Shown in pieces: positions 1 to 8,079 of a DNA stretch of 64,000 nt. Under the pieces are notes generated by a model that made no database searches, had not been told where the DNA came from, and saw only the letters and a program-made list of their open reading frames with translations. Each line of letters begins with the position of its first letter. Position 1 is the first letter of the stretch. Position numbers and translations under genes: made by a program. Source of the stretch: Streptomyces tateyamensis (lineage in GTDB: Bacteria; Actinomycetota; Actinomycetes; Streptomycetales; Streptomycetaceae); the NCBI RefSeq assembly GCF_003205575.1, contig NZ_PYBW01000084.1:1-64000 (forward strand). The letters are read 5' to 3'.

Positions 1-228
1 TCAACTGTGGAACGCAGGGCAAGTCGCCGAACTGAAAGCGCGATTGCTTACCTAATGCAACAGCATGTCAAGAGGGCTTCGCCCCGATCGGCCCGGAGGG
101 CCGTGCGAGCATCCATGCGGGTGAACCCGCGCGGCATCCGGGTGGGTCGGGCAATCCGAGGGCGTGTATTCCCCGAAAGTTGCGTGGGCAGGCCCGTGAC
201 AGGGCGGGCGCTGAAGGAGAGATGGGGC

Positions 229-1029
229 GTGATGGCGCAAGAGCGTATCGACACCCGGTTGTTGGAAGAGCTGACCGCGCAGTCGCAGGACTTGAACAGC
301 GACGCGCTGCGGATCACGCGTGACGCGCTGACCGACTACTCGCAGAAGGCGGAGCCGCGCACCTTGCGCTGGTGGCAGCGGGGCGGGGTGCTGGCCGGGG
401 TCGCCGGTGCGGCGGCCCTGCTTGGCACCTCGCGCGCCATGGCGGCCTCTCCGTCCGCGTCGGCGGACGACATCATGGCGCTGCAGACCGCCGCGTCGAT
501 CGAGAACCTGGCGATCGCCGTGTACCAGGCCGCCGCCGGGCTGCCGTTCATCAAGGACGGCAACAAGACGGTTGCGGCGTTCATTGCCAAGACCACCACG
601 CAGCACCAGGCCCACGCACAGGCCTTCAACTCCGCCGCCACCGCGGCCGGCGGCCAGGCGCAGAACAATCCCGACCCGAAGTACAAGGCTGTCGTCGACC
701 AGACCCTGCCGACCGTCAAGACCCCAGCCGACGTGGTCAAGCTCGCCATCACCCTGGAAGACGTCGCCGCCCAGACGTACACCAAGAACGTCGGGCAGGT
801 CAGCAACGCCGACCTGCGCAAGCTGTTCGCCTCCGTCGCACCCGTTGAGGCCCAGCACCGCGCCACCCTGCTCGCGGTCCAGGCCCTGCTCGCGGGCAAC
901 GCCGCGGACCTGATCACCATCCCGGTGGACCCGGCGAAGCTGCCCGCCGCCGCCGGCAGTGTTGGCTTCCCCGATGCGTTCTACCCGACCACCAACGCCT
1001 CGCCGACCAGTGAAGGAGCCGTGAAGTGA
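229..1029 (+). CDS. Exported ferritin-like domain protein
   Basis: About 266 residues; the ferritin-like four-helix class (DUF4439-like) common in actinobacteria. A cytosolic stretch of about 50 residues precedes a hydrophobic segment (about 52-66) and an AMA-AS type signal cleavage site, so the bundle should act outside the membrane. Likely metal ligands are visible: Glu in SIENLAIAVY, the histidines of HQAHA, Glu in LEDVAAQTY, and EAQH near residue 207. The GTG start is preferred because AGGAG lies 9 bases upstream; ATG at 232 is possible. The stop overlaps the next start (GTGA), implying translational coupling with a second protein of the same fold. The substrate is unknown; metal binding is inferred from the residue pattern. 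Confidence 0.8.
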   Translation: MMAQERIDTRLLEELTAQSQDLNSDALRITRDALTDYSQKAEPRTLRWWQRGGVLAGVAGAAALLGTSRAMAASPSASADDIMALQTAASIENLAIAVYQAAAGLPFIKDGNKTVAAFIAKTTTQHQAHAQAFNSAATAAGGQAQNNPDPKYKAVVDQTLPTVKTPADVVKLAITLEDVAAQTYTKNVGQVSNADLRKLFASVAPVEAQHRATLLAVQALLAGNAADLITIPVDPAKLPAAAGSVGFPDAFYPTTNASPTSEGAVK

Positions 1030-1850
1030 CCACTGCACAGGGCGGCTGGGAGCTGCCGATCAGCGAGCGTGAACTGAGCCGCCTCACCGGCGACATGGAC
1101 GAGGCCCACCATGAGACGCTGCCCGAGATGCGGGCGAGCGCCGCCGACCTCGCCGAGGAGATCCGGGCGCGGCGCTCGGTCGAGGCTGTGGACAACGGCC
1201 GTCGGCGCTTCCTGCTCGGAACCGGCGGCGCGGCCGCCGCTCTGGTCCTCGCGGCGTGCTCCAGCAGCAAGACCACCAGCAGCGGCTCCTCCTCACCGTC
1301 GGCTGCGGGCTCGTCCGGCTCGGCCGGCGCGTCGGCTAGCGGGCAGTACACCGGGGACCTGAAGGTCGTCGCGCTCGCCACGGCGCTGGAGAACCAGGCG
1401 GTAGGCGCCTACAAGGCCGCCCTGGACGCGGCGGCGGCCGGCAAGCTCGGCACCGTTCCCCCCGCGGTCGCCACCTTCATCACCACGGCGATGGCCCAGC
1501 ACGCCGATCACGCGAAGGCCTGGAACGCCGTGCTCACCGGCGCCGGCAAGCCGGCGATCACCGACGTCCCACTGTCCAACCAGCCCGACACCCTTGCCGC
1601 CCTCGGCAAGGCCACCAGCGTCGGCGACGTCGCCAAACTGGCCCTGCAACTGGAGGACCAGGCCGCCCAGACCTACCTCTTCGCGACCTACAACGTCACC
1701 AGCCCCGCCGGGATCGCCACCGCCGCCACCATCGCCCCCGTCGAAGCCATGCACGCCGCCGTCCTCAACTACGTCCTGGGCCAGTACCCCGTCCCCGACG
1801 ACTTCCTGCCCGTCGACAAGGCCGCCAGCCCCACCCTCCTCACCGTCTGA
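1026..1850 (+). CDS. Tat-type ferritin-like lipoprotein
   Basis: A 274-residue protein of the same ferritin-like class as the preceding gene. A cytosolic region of about 58 residues is followed by twin arginines (RRRFLLG, 59-65), a hydrophobic run and the lipobox LAAC (Cys78), then a Ser-rich linker. This predicts export, probably by Tat since cofactor may be loaded before export, and lipid anchoring on the outer face of the membrane. Bundle residues match the upstream protein: Glu122, His159, His162, Glu210, Glu240 and His243. It starts inside the stop of the previous gene (GTGA). The function, perhaps iron oxidation, storage or oxygen chemistry, is not known. Confidence 0.8.
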   Translation: MTTAQGGWELPISERELSRLTGDMDEAHHETLPEMRASAADLAEEIRARRSVEAVDNGRRRFLLGTGGAAAALVLAACSSSKTTSSGSSSPSAAGSSGSAGASASGQYTGDLKVVALATALENQAVGAYKAALDAAAAGKLGTVPPAVATFITTAMAQHADHAKAWNAVLTGAGKPAITDVPLSNQPDTLAALGKATSVGDVAKLALQLEDQAAQTYLFATYNVTSPAGIATAATIAPVEAMHAAVLNYVLGQYPVPDDFLPVDKAASPTLLTV

Positions 1851-1865
1851 CCCAACTCGTCCCGA

Positions 1866-1898
1866 GCCCGAGGGAGGACTGACACCCTTCCCTCGGGC
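1866..1898 (+). promoter_or_regulatory. 10-bp-stem hairpin before the cupredoxin gene
   Basis: GCCCGAGGGA and TCCCTCGGGC form a perfect 10-bp stem around a 13-base loop, 15 bases after the second ferritin-like gene and 22 bases before the cupredoxin start. No T-run follows, so it may be an attenuator, a weak terminator or an mRNA-stabilising element that sets the ratio between the two genes. Confidence 0.6.
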
Positions 1899-1919
1899 CC
1901 CGACCCGAAGGACTACCTC

Positions 1920-2351
1920 GTGTCCCCCACCCTCAACCGACCGCGCCCCCGGAGCACCATGGCAGTCGGCGCGGTCTTCGCACTGCTCAGCCTCGCCGGC
2001 TGCTCCAGCAGCGGCGGACCTACTACCGCCGGCACCTCGGCCCCGGGCTCCTCCTCCGCACCGGCCGCCACCGCGAACACCGCCACCGCGTCGACGATCA
2101 CCATCAAGGACTTCGCGTTTACCCCCGCCGACCTCACCGTCGCCCCGGGCACCGTGATCACCGTCGTCAACAAGGACTCCACCGCCCACACCCTGACCGC
2201 TACCGGCAGCAAGGCCTTCGACACCGGGACGCTCGGCGCCGGCAATTCCGCGACGATCACCGCCCCTGCCCAGGACGGCAGTTACCCCTACATCTGCACC
2301 ATCCACCAGTACATGAAAGGCACCCTCACCGTGAAGGCCAGCCGTCCGTGA
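1920..2351 (+). CDS. Cupredoxin (type I copper) lipoprotein
   Basis: A 143-residue predicted lipoprotein: short basic N-terminus, hydrophobic core, lipobox LAGC (Cys28), Ser/Thr/Ala-rich linker to about residue 57, then a plastocyanin-like beta-sandwich. All four type I copper ligands can be placed: His90 in STAHT, then Cys126, His129 and Met132 in the C-x2-H-x2-M loop (CTIHQYM). It should be a one-electron carrier on the outer membrane face. GTG start with GAAGGA about 9 bases upstream. It is third in the operon, between the ferritin-like pair and a membrane protein, which suggests electron exchange among them (inference). Confidence 0.85.
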   Translation: MSPTLNRPRPRSTMAVGAVFALLSLAGCSSSGGPTTAGTSAPGSSSAPAATANTATASTITIKDFAFTPADLTVAPGTVITVVNKDSTAHTLTATGSKAFDTGTLGAGNSATITAPAQDGSYPYICTIHQYMKGTLTVKASRP

Positions 2352-2364
2352 CAGGAGCAGCCGC

Positions 2365-2949
2365 GTGATGCGCCCGGTCGATGTTCCACCCGGACGACGG
2401 CGCAGACCAGTTGCAATCATGCGGCTCGTCCTCGCCGTACTGCTGCCGATCGTGGTCTTTGCGGGTCTGTACGCCTTCGGCGGCAGTCACGAACCCGCTT
2501 ACACCAGCAGTTTGTTCGGCCAGTACGGCGACAATGCCAACGGCCTCAAGGCACGCCTGGGCACGGCACTGCTCGGCCTCGCCCTCGTCCAACTCCTGCT
2601 CGCCCTATGGATGTACCGACGACTGCCCGGCGCCGGCCGCGCCCCCGCACCGGTTCGCACCGTCCACCGCCTCACCGGCCTCGCCGCGTTCCTACTCTCC
2701 CTCCCCATCGCCTACCACTGCATCACCGCCTACGGAGTCCGGCTCAACACCACCCGTACCGCCATCCACTCCATCACCGGGTGTGCCTTCTACGGCACCT
2801 TCACCGCAAAGGTTCTGCTGGTGCGCAGCCGCCGTGCGCCCGGCTGGGCGCTGCCGGTCGCGGGCGGATCGCTGGTCACAGCTGTAGCCCTCCTCTGGTA
2901 CACCTCCGCCCTGTGGTGGCTCAACGGGACCACCGTCCCAGGCCTCTGA
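2365..2949 (+). CDS. Small multi-pass membrane protein, DUF6529-like
   Basis: A 194-residue integral membrane protein with about five hydrophobic segments (near 18-38, 62-82, 102-122, 133-153 and 163-186). His101 (HRLTG), His118 (YHC) and His135 (HSITG) sit at membrane-helix ends exactly 17 residues apart, and HxxTG occurs twice, as in b-type heme membrane proteins. It resembles the DUF6529 family from memory, which I could not check. GTG start, with ATG three bases later; AGGAG is 7 bases upstream. It is the last gene of the operon with the ferritin-like and cupredoxin genes. A membrane electron-transfer role is inference. Confidence 0.7.
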   Translation: MMRPVDVPPGRRRRPVAIMRLVLAVLLPIVVFAGLYAFGGSHEPAYTSSLFGQYGDNANGLKARLGTALLGLALVQLLLALWMYRRLPGAGRAPAPVRTVHRLTGLAAFLLSLPIAYHCITAYGVRLNTTRTAIHSITGCAFYGTFTAKVLLVRSRRAPGWALPVAGGSLVTAVALLWYTSALWWLNGTTVPGL

Positions 2950-3341
2950 CCGCAGCAGAGCAAGGACCGCCGCCGCCTCCAGCGCGACCTTGAAGCCGAG
3001 GCTTCGCCGAGCCCGGGTGTGTCCCGGCTCGGGACACCTGGCGGCTGCGGCCTAACTCGAATAGCGGCTTTGAGTAGTCGCTCAAACACACTCCGTGCTG
3101 TTGTGGTGGTAGGCCCCTGGGCCCACTGGACGTGGCAACGGTCACCACGAAGACCCACGCGCGCCAGCTGCTTCGCGCAGCAGAGCCCGCCAAGCGCGTG
3201 GCACCCATCGCTCCCGCGTCCAGCCACTCCCGCAAGGCCCTGTGCCGCGCGGTACCGGTGCCCACACTGACCGCTCTCACCCAGGGACCGCCCGGCCGGG
3301 CGTGCCGCGGACGGGCGGTCACCGCAACAGAAGGACGGGTC
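2950..3341. other. Intergenic stretch, no supported gene
   Basis: This 392-base gap holds a hairpin at 3007-3031 just after the operon and otherwise only short open frames without recognisable domains. It may be decayed DNA linked to the broken TPR gene that follows. Confidence 0.5.
3007..3031 (+). terminator. Possible terminator of the ferritin-like/cupredoxin operon
   Basis: CCGAGCCCGGG and CCCGGCTCGG pair around TGTGT with one bulged base, 58 bases after the last stop of the operon. There is no clear T-run, as is usual for terminators in high-GC actinobacteria. Confidence 0.5.
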
Positions 3342-4200
3342 ATGCAACTTCCGCGTTCGCCACACCTGTCGGCCATTGGCCGCCGCGCCGAGCGGCCCAT
3401 GGCCGGGCTCGGTGTCCTGGCTCTGCTGGCCGTGTCGGCGCGGGCTCGGCTGCCCGTCCGCCGGGGACCGTGAGTGAAACGAGCGCATCCTCCGACGCGC
3501 TGGCCACCGACATCGCCGGGCTCCAGCAGCACCTGCGGCAGGTGCCCGGTGACGCTCCCGCGCTGGGCACCCTGGGCCTGGACTACGTCCAGCAGGCCAA
3601 GGTCACCGTCGACCCGTCGTACTACCCCAAGGCCGAGGCCGTCCTCACGCAGTCGTTGAAGCTCGACGGCGACGAGAACTTCACCGCGATGGCCGGCATG
3701 CCGCCCTGCAGGCGGCCCGGCACAACTTCGCCTCGGCGCTGGAATGGTCACAGCGGGCCATCGCCGTCAACCCCGACAACGCGACGCTCTACGGGATCCT
3801 CGCCGACGCCTACACCCAGCTCGGCCGCTACCCGGAGTCGTACGACGCGGTGCAGCACATGGTCGACCTGCGCCCCGGCACCCCCTCGCTCGCCCGCGCC
3901 TCCTACGCCTGGGAGCTGCGCGGTGACGTCGCCGCGGCGACCGAGAACATGAAGCGGGCGCTGGACGACGCCAACACCCCGGCCGACCGGGCCTTCACGC
4001 TGTACCACCTGGCCCAACTCGCCCTGGACAGCGGTGACCAGAAGACAGCACTGGCTCATGCCGAGGAAGGACTGCGGGTGATCCCCGGCTCCGCCGAGCT
4101 ACTGGAGGGACGTGCCAAGGCCGAGGCGGCGCTCGGCAACACCGACACCGCACTCGCCGACTACACCAGCGCCCTCGCCAAGGTGCCCCAGCCCGCAAAT
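3342..4200 (+). pseudogene. Broken TPR-repeat exported protein gene
   Basis: Three reading frames together encode a protein clearly related to the intact TPR protein at 9922-11238. Shared stretches include VDPSYYPKAEA against ADPSYYPKADE, KAEAALGNTDTA against RAEAALGNTSSA, and SALAKVPQP against SAIAKVPLP. A start with AAGGA upstream (ATG 3342) opens a signal-like N-terminus. The frame shifts near 3430-3475 and again near 3703, where one base gained or two lost in GGCATGCCGCCCTG breaks it. Homology then ends abruptly near 4192, so roughly the last 150 residues are missing. It looks inactive, unless the shifts are sequencing errors; those could not explain the truncation. Confidence 0.8.
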
Positions 4201-4424
4201 CGCGCGCTCGACCCAGCACGCCGCAACAGGCACGCGCGAGACCCGGGATCGCGGGCAGGTTGGGGAGACCGGGCGGGCGTGCCGCCCGCAGCGGGCCGTG
4301 CGCCCGCCTGGTGGCTGCGGTCCGCCGGCCCGCCGTGCGCTTCGACATGATCTCCAAGCACGGCGCGGCGTTCGGATCCTTCGCGAGGCTCGGCACGGGT
4401 TCACCCGGGACGGGGCCGCGCAGG

Positions 4425-4769
4425 TCACGGATTCCCTGCCAGGTGGGTGGGGTCGCCACCCAGGGTGCGATACAGCTGCGTCCACTGCCGGTCCGTCGCC
4501 GTTGCCGGTTTGCCGTCGCAGTAGGCCCTGGTGCCGTTGGCGGTGTAGAAGCGCATCATCGTCAGGACCGACATGGGGTCGGATTCCTCCCCGCCCGTGT
4601 AACGGTGGCCCGGGGCCTGCTGCTGGTGCTGCAGGCACGTGGGCGACGGCGTGGCCGGTTGGGCGTCGAAGCTACCGTCATCGCTGCTGCCGCACCCGGC
4701 GGTGAGGCCGCAGAGCGTGGCGGCCAGGACGAGTGTGGGCAGCGCGTGGCGGTGTCGGGGAATTAGCAC
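4425..4769 (-). CDS. Small putative lipoprotein coupled to NicO
   Basis: About 114 residues with a basic N-terminus, hydrophobic segment and lipobox LTAGC, then a short polar domain with two cysteines (TCLQHQQ and YCDGKP). I do not recognise the family. The GTG start at 4769 is preferred because a perfect AGGAGG lies 6 bases upstream; an in-frame ATG at 4805 would overlap the NicO stop by 4 bases. It directly follows the NicO transporter on the same strand. A surface-exposed partner, for instance in metal capture, is possible but unproven. Confidence 0.65.
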   Translation of the reverse strand: MLIPRHRHALPTLVLAATLCGLTAGCGSSDDGSFDAQPATPSPTCLQHQQQAPGHRYTGGEESDPMSVLTMMRFYTANGTRAYCDGKPATATDRQWTQLYRTLGGDPTHLAGNP

Positions 4770-4801
4770 GAGGAACCTCCTGCTGACGGGGACCGGTGGC
4801 T

Positions 4802-6484
4802 TCACAGGGTGGACGGCAGGCTGCGCACGACCAGGCCGATCCCGACGGTGACGACGAGCAGGGCGGTCAGCAGCGCGGTGTACGGGGTGATCCGGCTGAC
4901 TGCGCGGAGGAAGGGCCGGTCGGCGGCTCCCGTGATCGAGTCGCCGAGGCGGACGAAGAGGAGCCCGGCGGCCGTGAGGGTGCCGGCCATGCCCAGTCCG
5001 TACGCGACTACCAGGCCCGCGCCGAAGAGGGTGCGGCCCAGTGCCACCGCGCCCAGCAGGACCACCAGGGCGGAGGGGCTCGGCACCAGACCGCCGGCGA
5101 TGCCCAAGCCGATCAGGCCGCGTTTGCCGAGCGGTCGGTCGGGTTCGCCGTGGTGGTGATGGTGGCCGAACAGACTGTGGCGGTGGTGGTCGTGATCATG
5201 TCCGTGGCCATGGTGGTGCTCGGGGGGATGCGGGTGCTCGTGCTCGTGCGGATGGGGGTGGTCGTGGTCGTGCTCGTTCTCGTGGTGGACCTGGCCGTCC
5301 GCAGGGGTGTGACTGTGCTGTTGGGCCTGCGTGGCGGGTGCCCCGGCGAGCACCGGGACGGGAACGTCGGTGCGCCGGGCCGGGGTGCTGGATGCCAGGC
5401 CATGGCGGTGGGTGCGGGCGCGGGCGCGGCGGAACGCGTCGAGCAGTAGCCCTGCGCCGACCAGGGTGACCAGGGCGCCGCTGGTGACGCCGAGCCAGCC
5501 GAGGACGAGGTCACCGGCCAGCGAGGAGAAGGCGGTCAGGCACAGCCCGAGGACGAGGACGCCCGCGGTGTGGGTGACGGTGACGGTCGCGCCGACCGTG
5601 AGGGCGTCACGGGTGCTGCCGCGTCGCCCGGCGAGGTACGCCGCCATGATCGTCTTGCCGTGTCCGGGCAGCAGGGCGTGGCCGGCGCCCAGAACAACGG
5701 ACAGGAGTACGGCGAGGAGGCCGACCGGCAGGGTCAGTTCGTGCGTCGCGCCCAGTGTGGCCAGCTTCGCGTCCAGGCGAGCGAGCCAGGCGGTGGGGCC
5801 GCCACCGCGCATGCCGCCAGTGGTGCCGGTGAGCCCGGAGCCTGGTCCGCCGCCGGGCACGGCGGTGAACTGGGCGGTCACGACGCCGCTCGGGTTGTCC
5901 AGCAGGTCCCGCGGGTAGTCCCGCAGCTGATGGGAGAGCGACTGCTCGGGGACGCTGCTGTCCCGCAGGTGGACGCCGTCGCCGGTGGCCGTGATCTCGT
6001 TCCAGCCCACCCGCGTTGCGTCGCTCCCGGTGGCGACGCGCAGTTGCGCACCGGCAGTGCCGAGGTCCAGCGGCGCGTGGAGGACACACTCCAGGCGGCT
6101 GGTATCCAGGCCCGCGGAGCCGGGCGCGTACTGGAACCGCGCCGAACTGACCGTCCAGCGCAGAGCCCGGTTGTCCGCGGTCACGCTGAGCCGTTCGGCG
6201 CTCTGCCGGCACTGCTGAGCCGCCCAGGCGTCTCGTTCGCCGTCATCCGCCGTGCCGTTGCCGTCGCGGTCCACCTGGGGTTTCTGCTGCAGGGTCGGGA
6301 TCTCGGCGGTGTCGGTGACGGAGAGCGCCTCGACGTGGTCGGGGTGCACGGTCAGGCCGGTGTAGTGGTTGATGGAGAAGTTCCCCAGCGGATGGGCTCC
6401 GGCGGGCGGCACGAAGGCCGTAGCCAGCCACGCGGTGCCGGCCAGCAGGACCCCAGCTCGGGCAACGGAACGGGTGATGGCCAC
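4802..6484 (-). CDS. NicO/RcnA-type nickel-cobalt transporter with His-rich loop
   Basis: About 560 residues. An N-terminal hydrophobic signal-like segment leads into an extracytoplasmic domain of about 220 residues (HPLGNFSINHYTG at its start). The membrane part carries the NicO hallmark GHALLPGHGKT and about six helices. Between them, at about residues 386-446, is a loop with dozens of histidines, aspartates and glutamates, a likely metal-binding segment. The family moves Ni2+ or Co2+, usually outward. GTG 6484 is chosen because GGAGG lies 6 bases upstream; longer frames lack this. A small lipoprotein gene follows immediately. A divergent NiCoT-type transporter begins 425 bases away, suggesting joint metal regulation. 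Confidence 0.85.
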   Translation of the reverse strand: MAITRSVARAGVLLAGTAWLATAFVPPAGAHPLGNFSINHYTGLTVHPDHVEALSVTDTAEIPTLQQKPQVDRDGNGTADDGERDAWAAQQCRQSAERLSVTADNRALRWTVSSARFQYAPGSAGLDTSRLECVLHAPLDLGTAGAQLRVATGSDATRVGWNEITATGDGVHLRDSSVPEQSLSHQLRDYPRDLLDNPSGVVTAQFTAVPGGGPGSGLTGTTGGMRGGGPTAWLARLDAKLATLGATHELTLPVGLLAVLLSVVLGAGHALLPGHGKTIMAAYLAGRRGSTRDALTVGATVTVTHTAGVLVLGLCLTAFSSLAGDLVLGWLGVTSGALVTLVGAGLLLDAFRRARARTHRHGLASSTPARRTDVPVPVLAGAPATQAQQHSHTPADGQVHHENEHDHDHPHPHEHEHPHPPEHHHGHGHDHDHHRHSLFGHHHHHGEPDRPLGKRGLIGLGIAGGLVPSPSALVVLLGAVALGRTLFGAGLVVAYGLGMAGTLTAAGLLFVRLGDSITGAADRPFLRAVSRITPYTALLTALLVVTVGIGLVVRSLPSTL

Positions 6485-6909
6485 GCACTGCCTCCAGCGG
6501 ACTGGCCAGGCCGCCTCGTTCGGACTGGGCACCTGGCGGGTGGGGCGCCGCGTGCCGTGCACTCGCACCCGGCCCTGACACCTTCGCGGGACAACGCCCA
6601 GCGCCGTGCCCGCGACACGGCCGGCTGACAGCAGTCACTCGAACGGCCCGCACCAGGTCCTCGGGCCCCGCCCGCCCGAGGCGTCCATGTCCGCACAGGT
6701 GACGAGCAGAAAGCGTCCGTTCCTGCCGGCGCCGCTGTTCGTCTCCCAGCCAGCCCCGACACACGCCGGGCGTGCGAGGCGTACTCCGCCGCATCCCCCA
6801 GATGCCTCAGCGCGCCCTGTGACAGACCTGTGCAACTGCTGGGATTATGCAACTACAAGGTTGAGGCTTCCCGGCGTGCCACCCGCGCCCCAGGTGAGGA
6901 AGAACGCCC
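6485..6909. other. Divergent promoter region of two nickel/cobalt transporters
   Basis: This 425-base gap separates the divergent NicO and NiCoT genes, so promoters in both directions are expected. On the NiCoT side TGCAACT occurs twice, at 6831-6837 and 6848-6854, with a 17-base period, followed by CAACTACAAGGTTG. These could be sites for a metal regulator (Nur- or NikR-like), but neither published consensus fits exactly. Confidence 0.4.
6486..6640 (-). promoter_or_regulatory. Candidate cobalamin-riboswitch-like leader of nicO
   Basis: Read on the minus strand, the leader contains TTGTCCCGCGAAGGTGT (6578-6594) and, about 60 bases later, CAGTCCGAAC (6518-6527). Both resemble conserved pieces of actinobacterial cobalamin riboswitches and lie just before the GGAGG of the NicO gene. 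The B12 box and the 5' GGTG part do not fit cleanly, so this is only a candidate. Confidence 0.25.
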
Positions 6910-8079
6910 ATGACCACAACAGCACCCGTCCGCCCCGCCCGCGTAGACATCAGATCCGCGTGGCGACGCACCGCCGCCACGATGACCCGTCAGGAATGGT
7001 CCCGACTTGCGGCGATGGCGGCCTTCATCACCGCACTGCACATTGTGGGCTGGTTCACGCTCGTGGTGATCGTGGCGCCAGGGCACTACAGCGTCGGCGC
7101 GAAGAGCTTCGGCATCGGGATCGGCGTGACCGCCTACACCCTGGGCATGCGGCACGCCTTCGACGCCGACCACATCGCCGCCATCGACAACACCACCCGC
7201 AAGCTCATGCAGCAGGGCAAGCGCCCGCTGTCGGTCGGGTTCTGGTTCTCTCTGGGCCACTCCAGCATCGTCTTCGCCCTGGCATTCCTGCTCTCACTCG
7301 GTGTCAAAGCCCTCGCCGGCCCGGTCCAGGACGGCGGATCGAAGCTGCACCAGGTCACCAGCCTGATCGGGACCGCCGTGTCCGGCACCTTCCTCTACCT
7401 CATCGCGGCCATCAACCTGGTCGTCCTGGCCGGCATCTGGCGGGTCTTCCGGCGGATGCGCTCCGGCCAGTTCGACGAGGCCGCGCTCGAAGAGCAGCTT
7501 GAAAATCGCGGCCTGATGAACCGTCTGCTCGGCCGGGCCACCCGATCGATCGCCAAGCCCTGGCACATGTATCCGCTGGGGCTGCTCTTCGGCCTGGGCT
7601 TCGACACCGCCACCGAGATCGCCCTGCTCGTCCTCGCCGGGTCGGGCGCGGCCTCGGGCCTGCCCTGGTACGCGATCCTGTGCATGCCCGTCCTGTTCGC
7701 CGCCGGCATGTGCCTGCTCGACACGATCGACGGCTCGTTCATGAACTTCGCCTACGGCTGGGCGTTCTCCAAGCCGGTCCGCAAGGTCTACTACAACCTC
7801 ACCATCACCGGCCTGTCCGTGGCCGTCGCCCTGATCATCGGCACTGTCGAACTGCTGGGCCTGCTCGCCGGGCAGTTCCACCTCCACGGCGGCCTCTGGG
7901 ACCCCGTCGCCGCCCTGGACCTGAACATCGTCGGGTTCGTCATCGTCGGCCTGTTCTTCGCCACCTGGCTCATCGCCCTGGCGGTATGGAAGTTCGCACG
8001 GATCGAGGAGAAATGGACCACCAGCCTGCGTGCGAACCCGGTCGAGGCGCTGCCGGCAGTCCCCGCGAGCGAGGGATGA
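6910..8079 (+). CDS. NiCoT (HoxN/NixA family) nickel/cobalt permease
   Basis: A 389-residue membrane protein carrying all NiCoT signatures: HAFDADHI at 82-89 (the HX4DH metal-selectivity motif in helix II), LGHSS at 115-119, LGFDTATEI at 229-237 and GMCLLDTIDG at 266-275. About eight helices are predicted. The family imports Ni2+ and/or Co2+ with high affinity; which metal cannot be read from the sequence. GAGGAAGAA lies upstream of the ATG. It faces the NicO gene divergently, pairing a probable importer with a probable exporter, and precedes the DUF4331 and TPR genes on the same strand. Confidence 0.93.
   Translation: MTTTAPVRPARVDIRSAWRRTAATMTRQEWSRLAAMAAFITALHIVGWFTLVVIVAPGHYSVGAKSFGIGIGVTAYTLGMRHAFDADHIAAIDNTTRKLMQQGKRPLSVGFWFSLGHSSIVFALAFLLSLGVKALAGPVQDGGSKLHQVTSLIGTAVSGTFLYLIAAINLVVLAGIWRVFRRMRSGQFDEAALEEQLENRGLMNRLLGRATRSIAKPWHMYPLGLLFGLGFDTATEIALLVLAGSGAASGLPWYAILCMPVLFAAGMCLLDTIDGSFMNFAYGWAFSKPVRKVYYNLTITGLSVAVALIIGTVELLGLLAGQFHLHGGLWDPVAALDLNIVGFVIVGLFFATWLIALAVWKFARIEEKWTTSLRANPVEALPAVPASEG

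Noticed and set aside
7-228. N-terminal extension of the first ferritin-like gene
   Set aside because: Basic low-quality sequence without ribosome site; the real start follows AAGGAG near 215.
3132-3473. Separate 113-residue gene
   Set aside because: Its 3' part is the signal region of the broken TPR gene; the 5' part has no ribosome site or domain.
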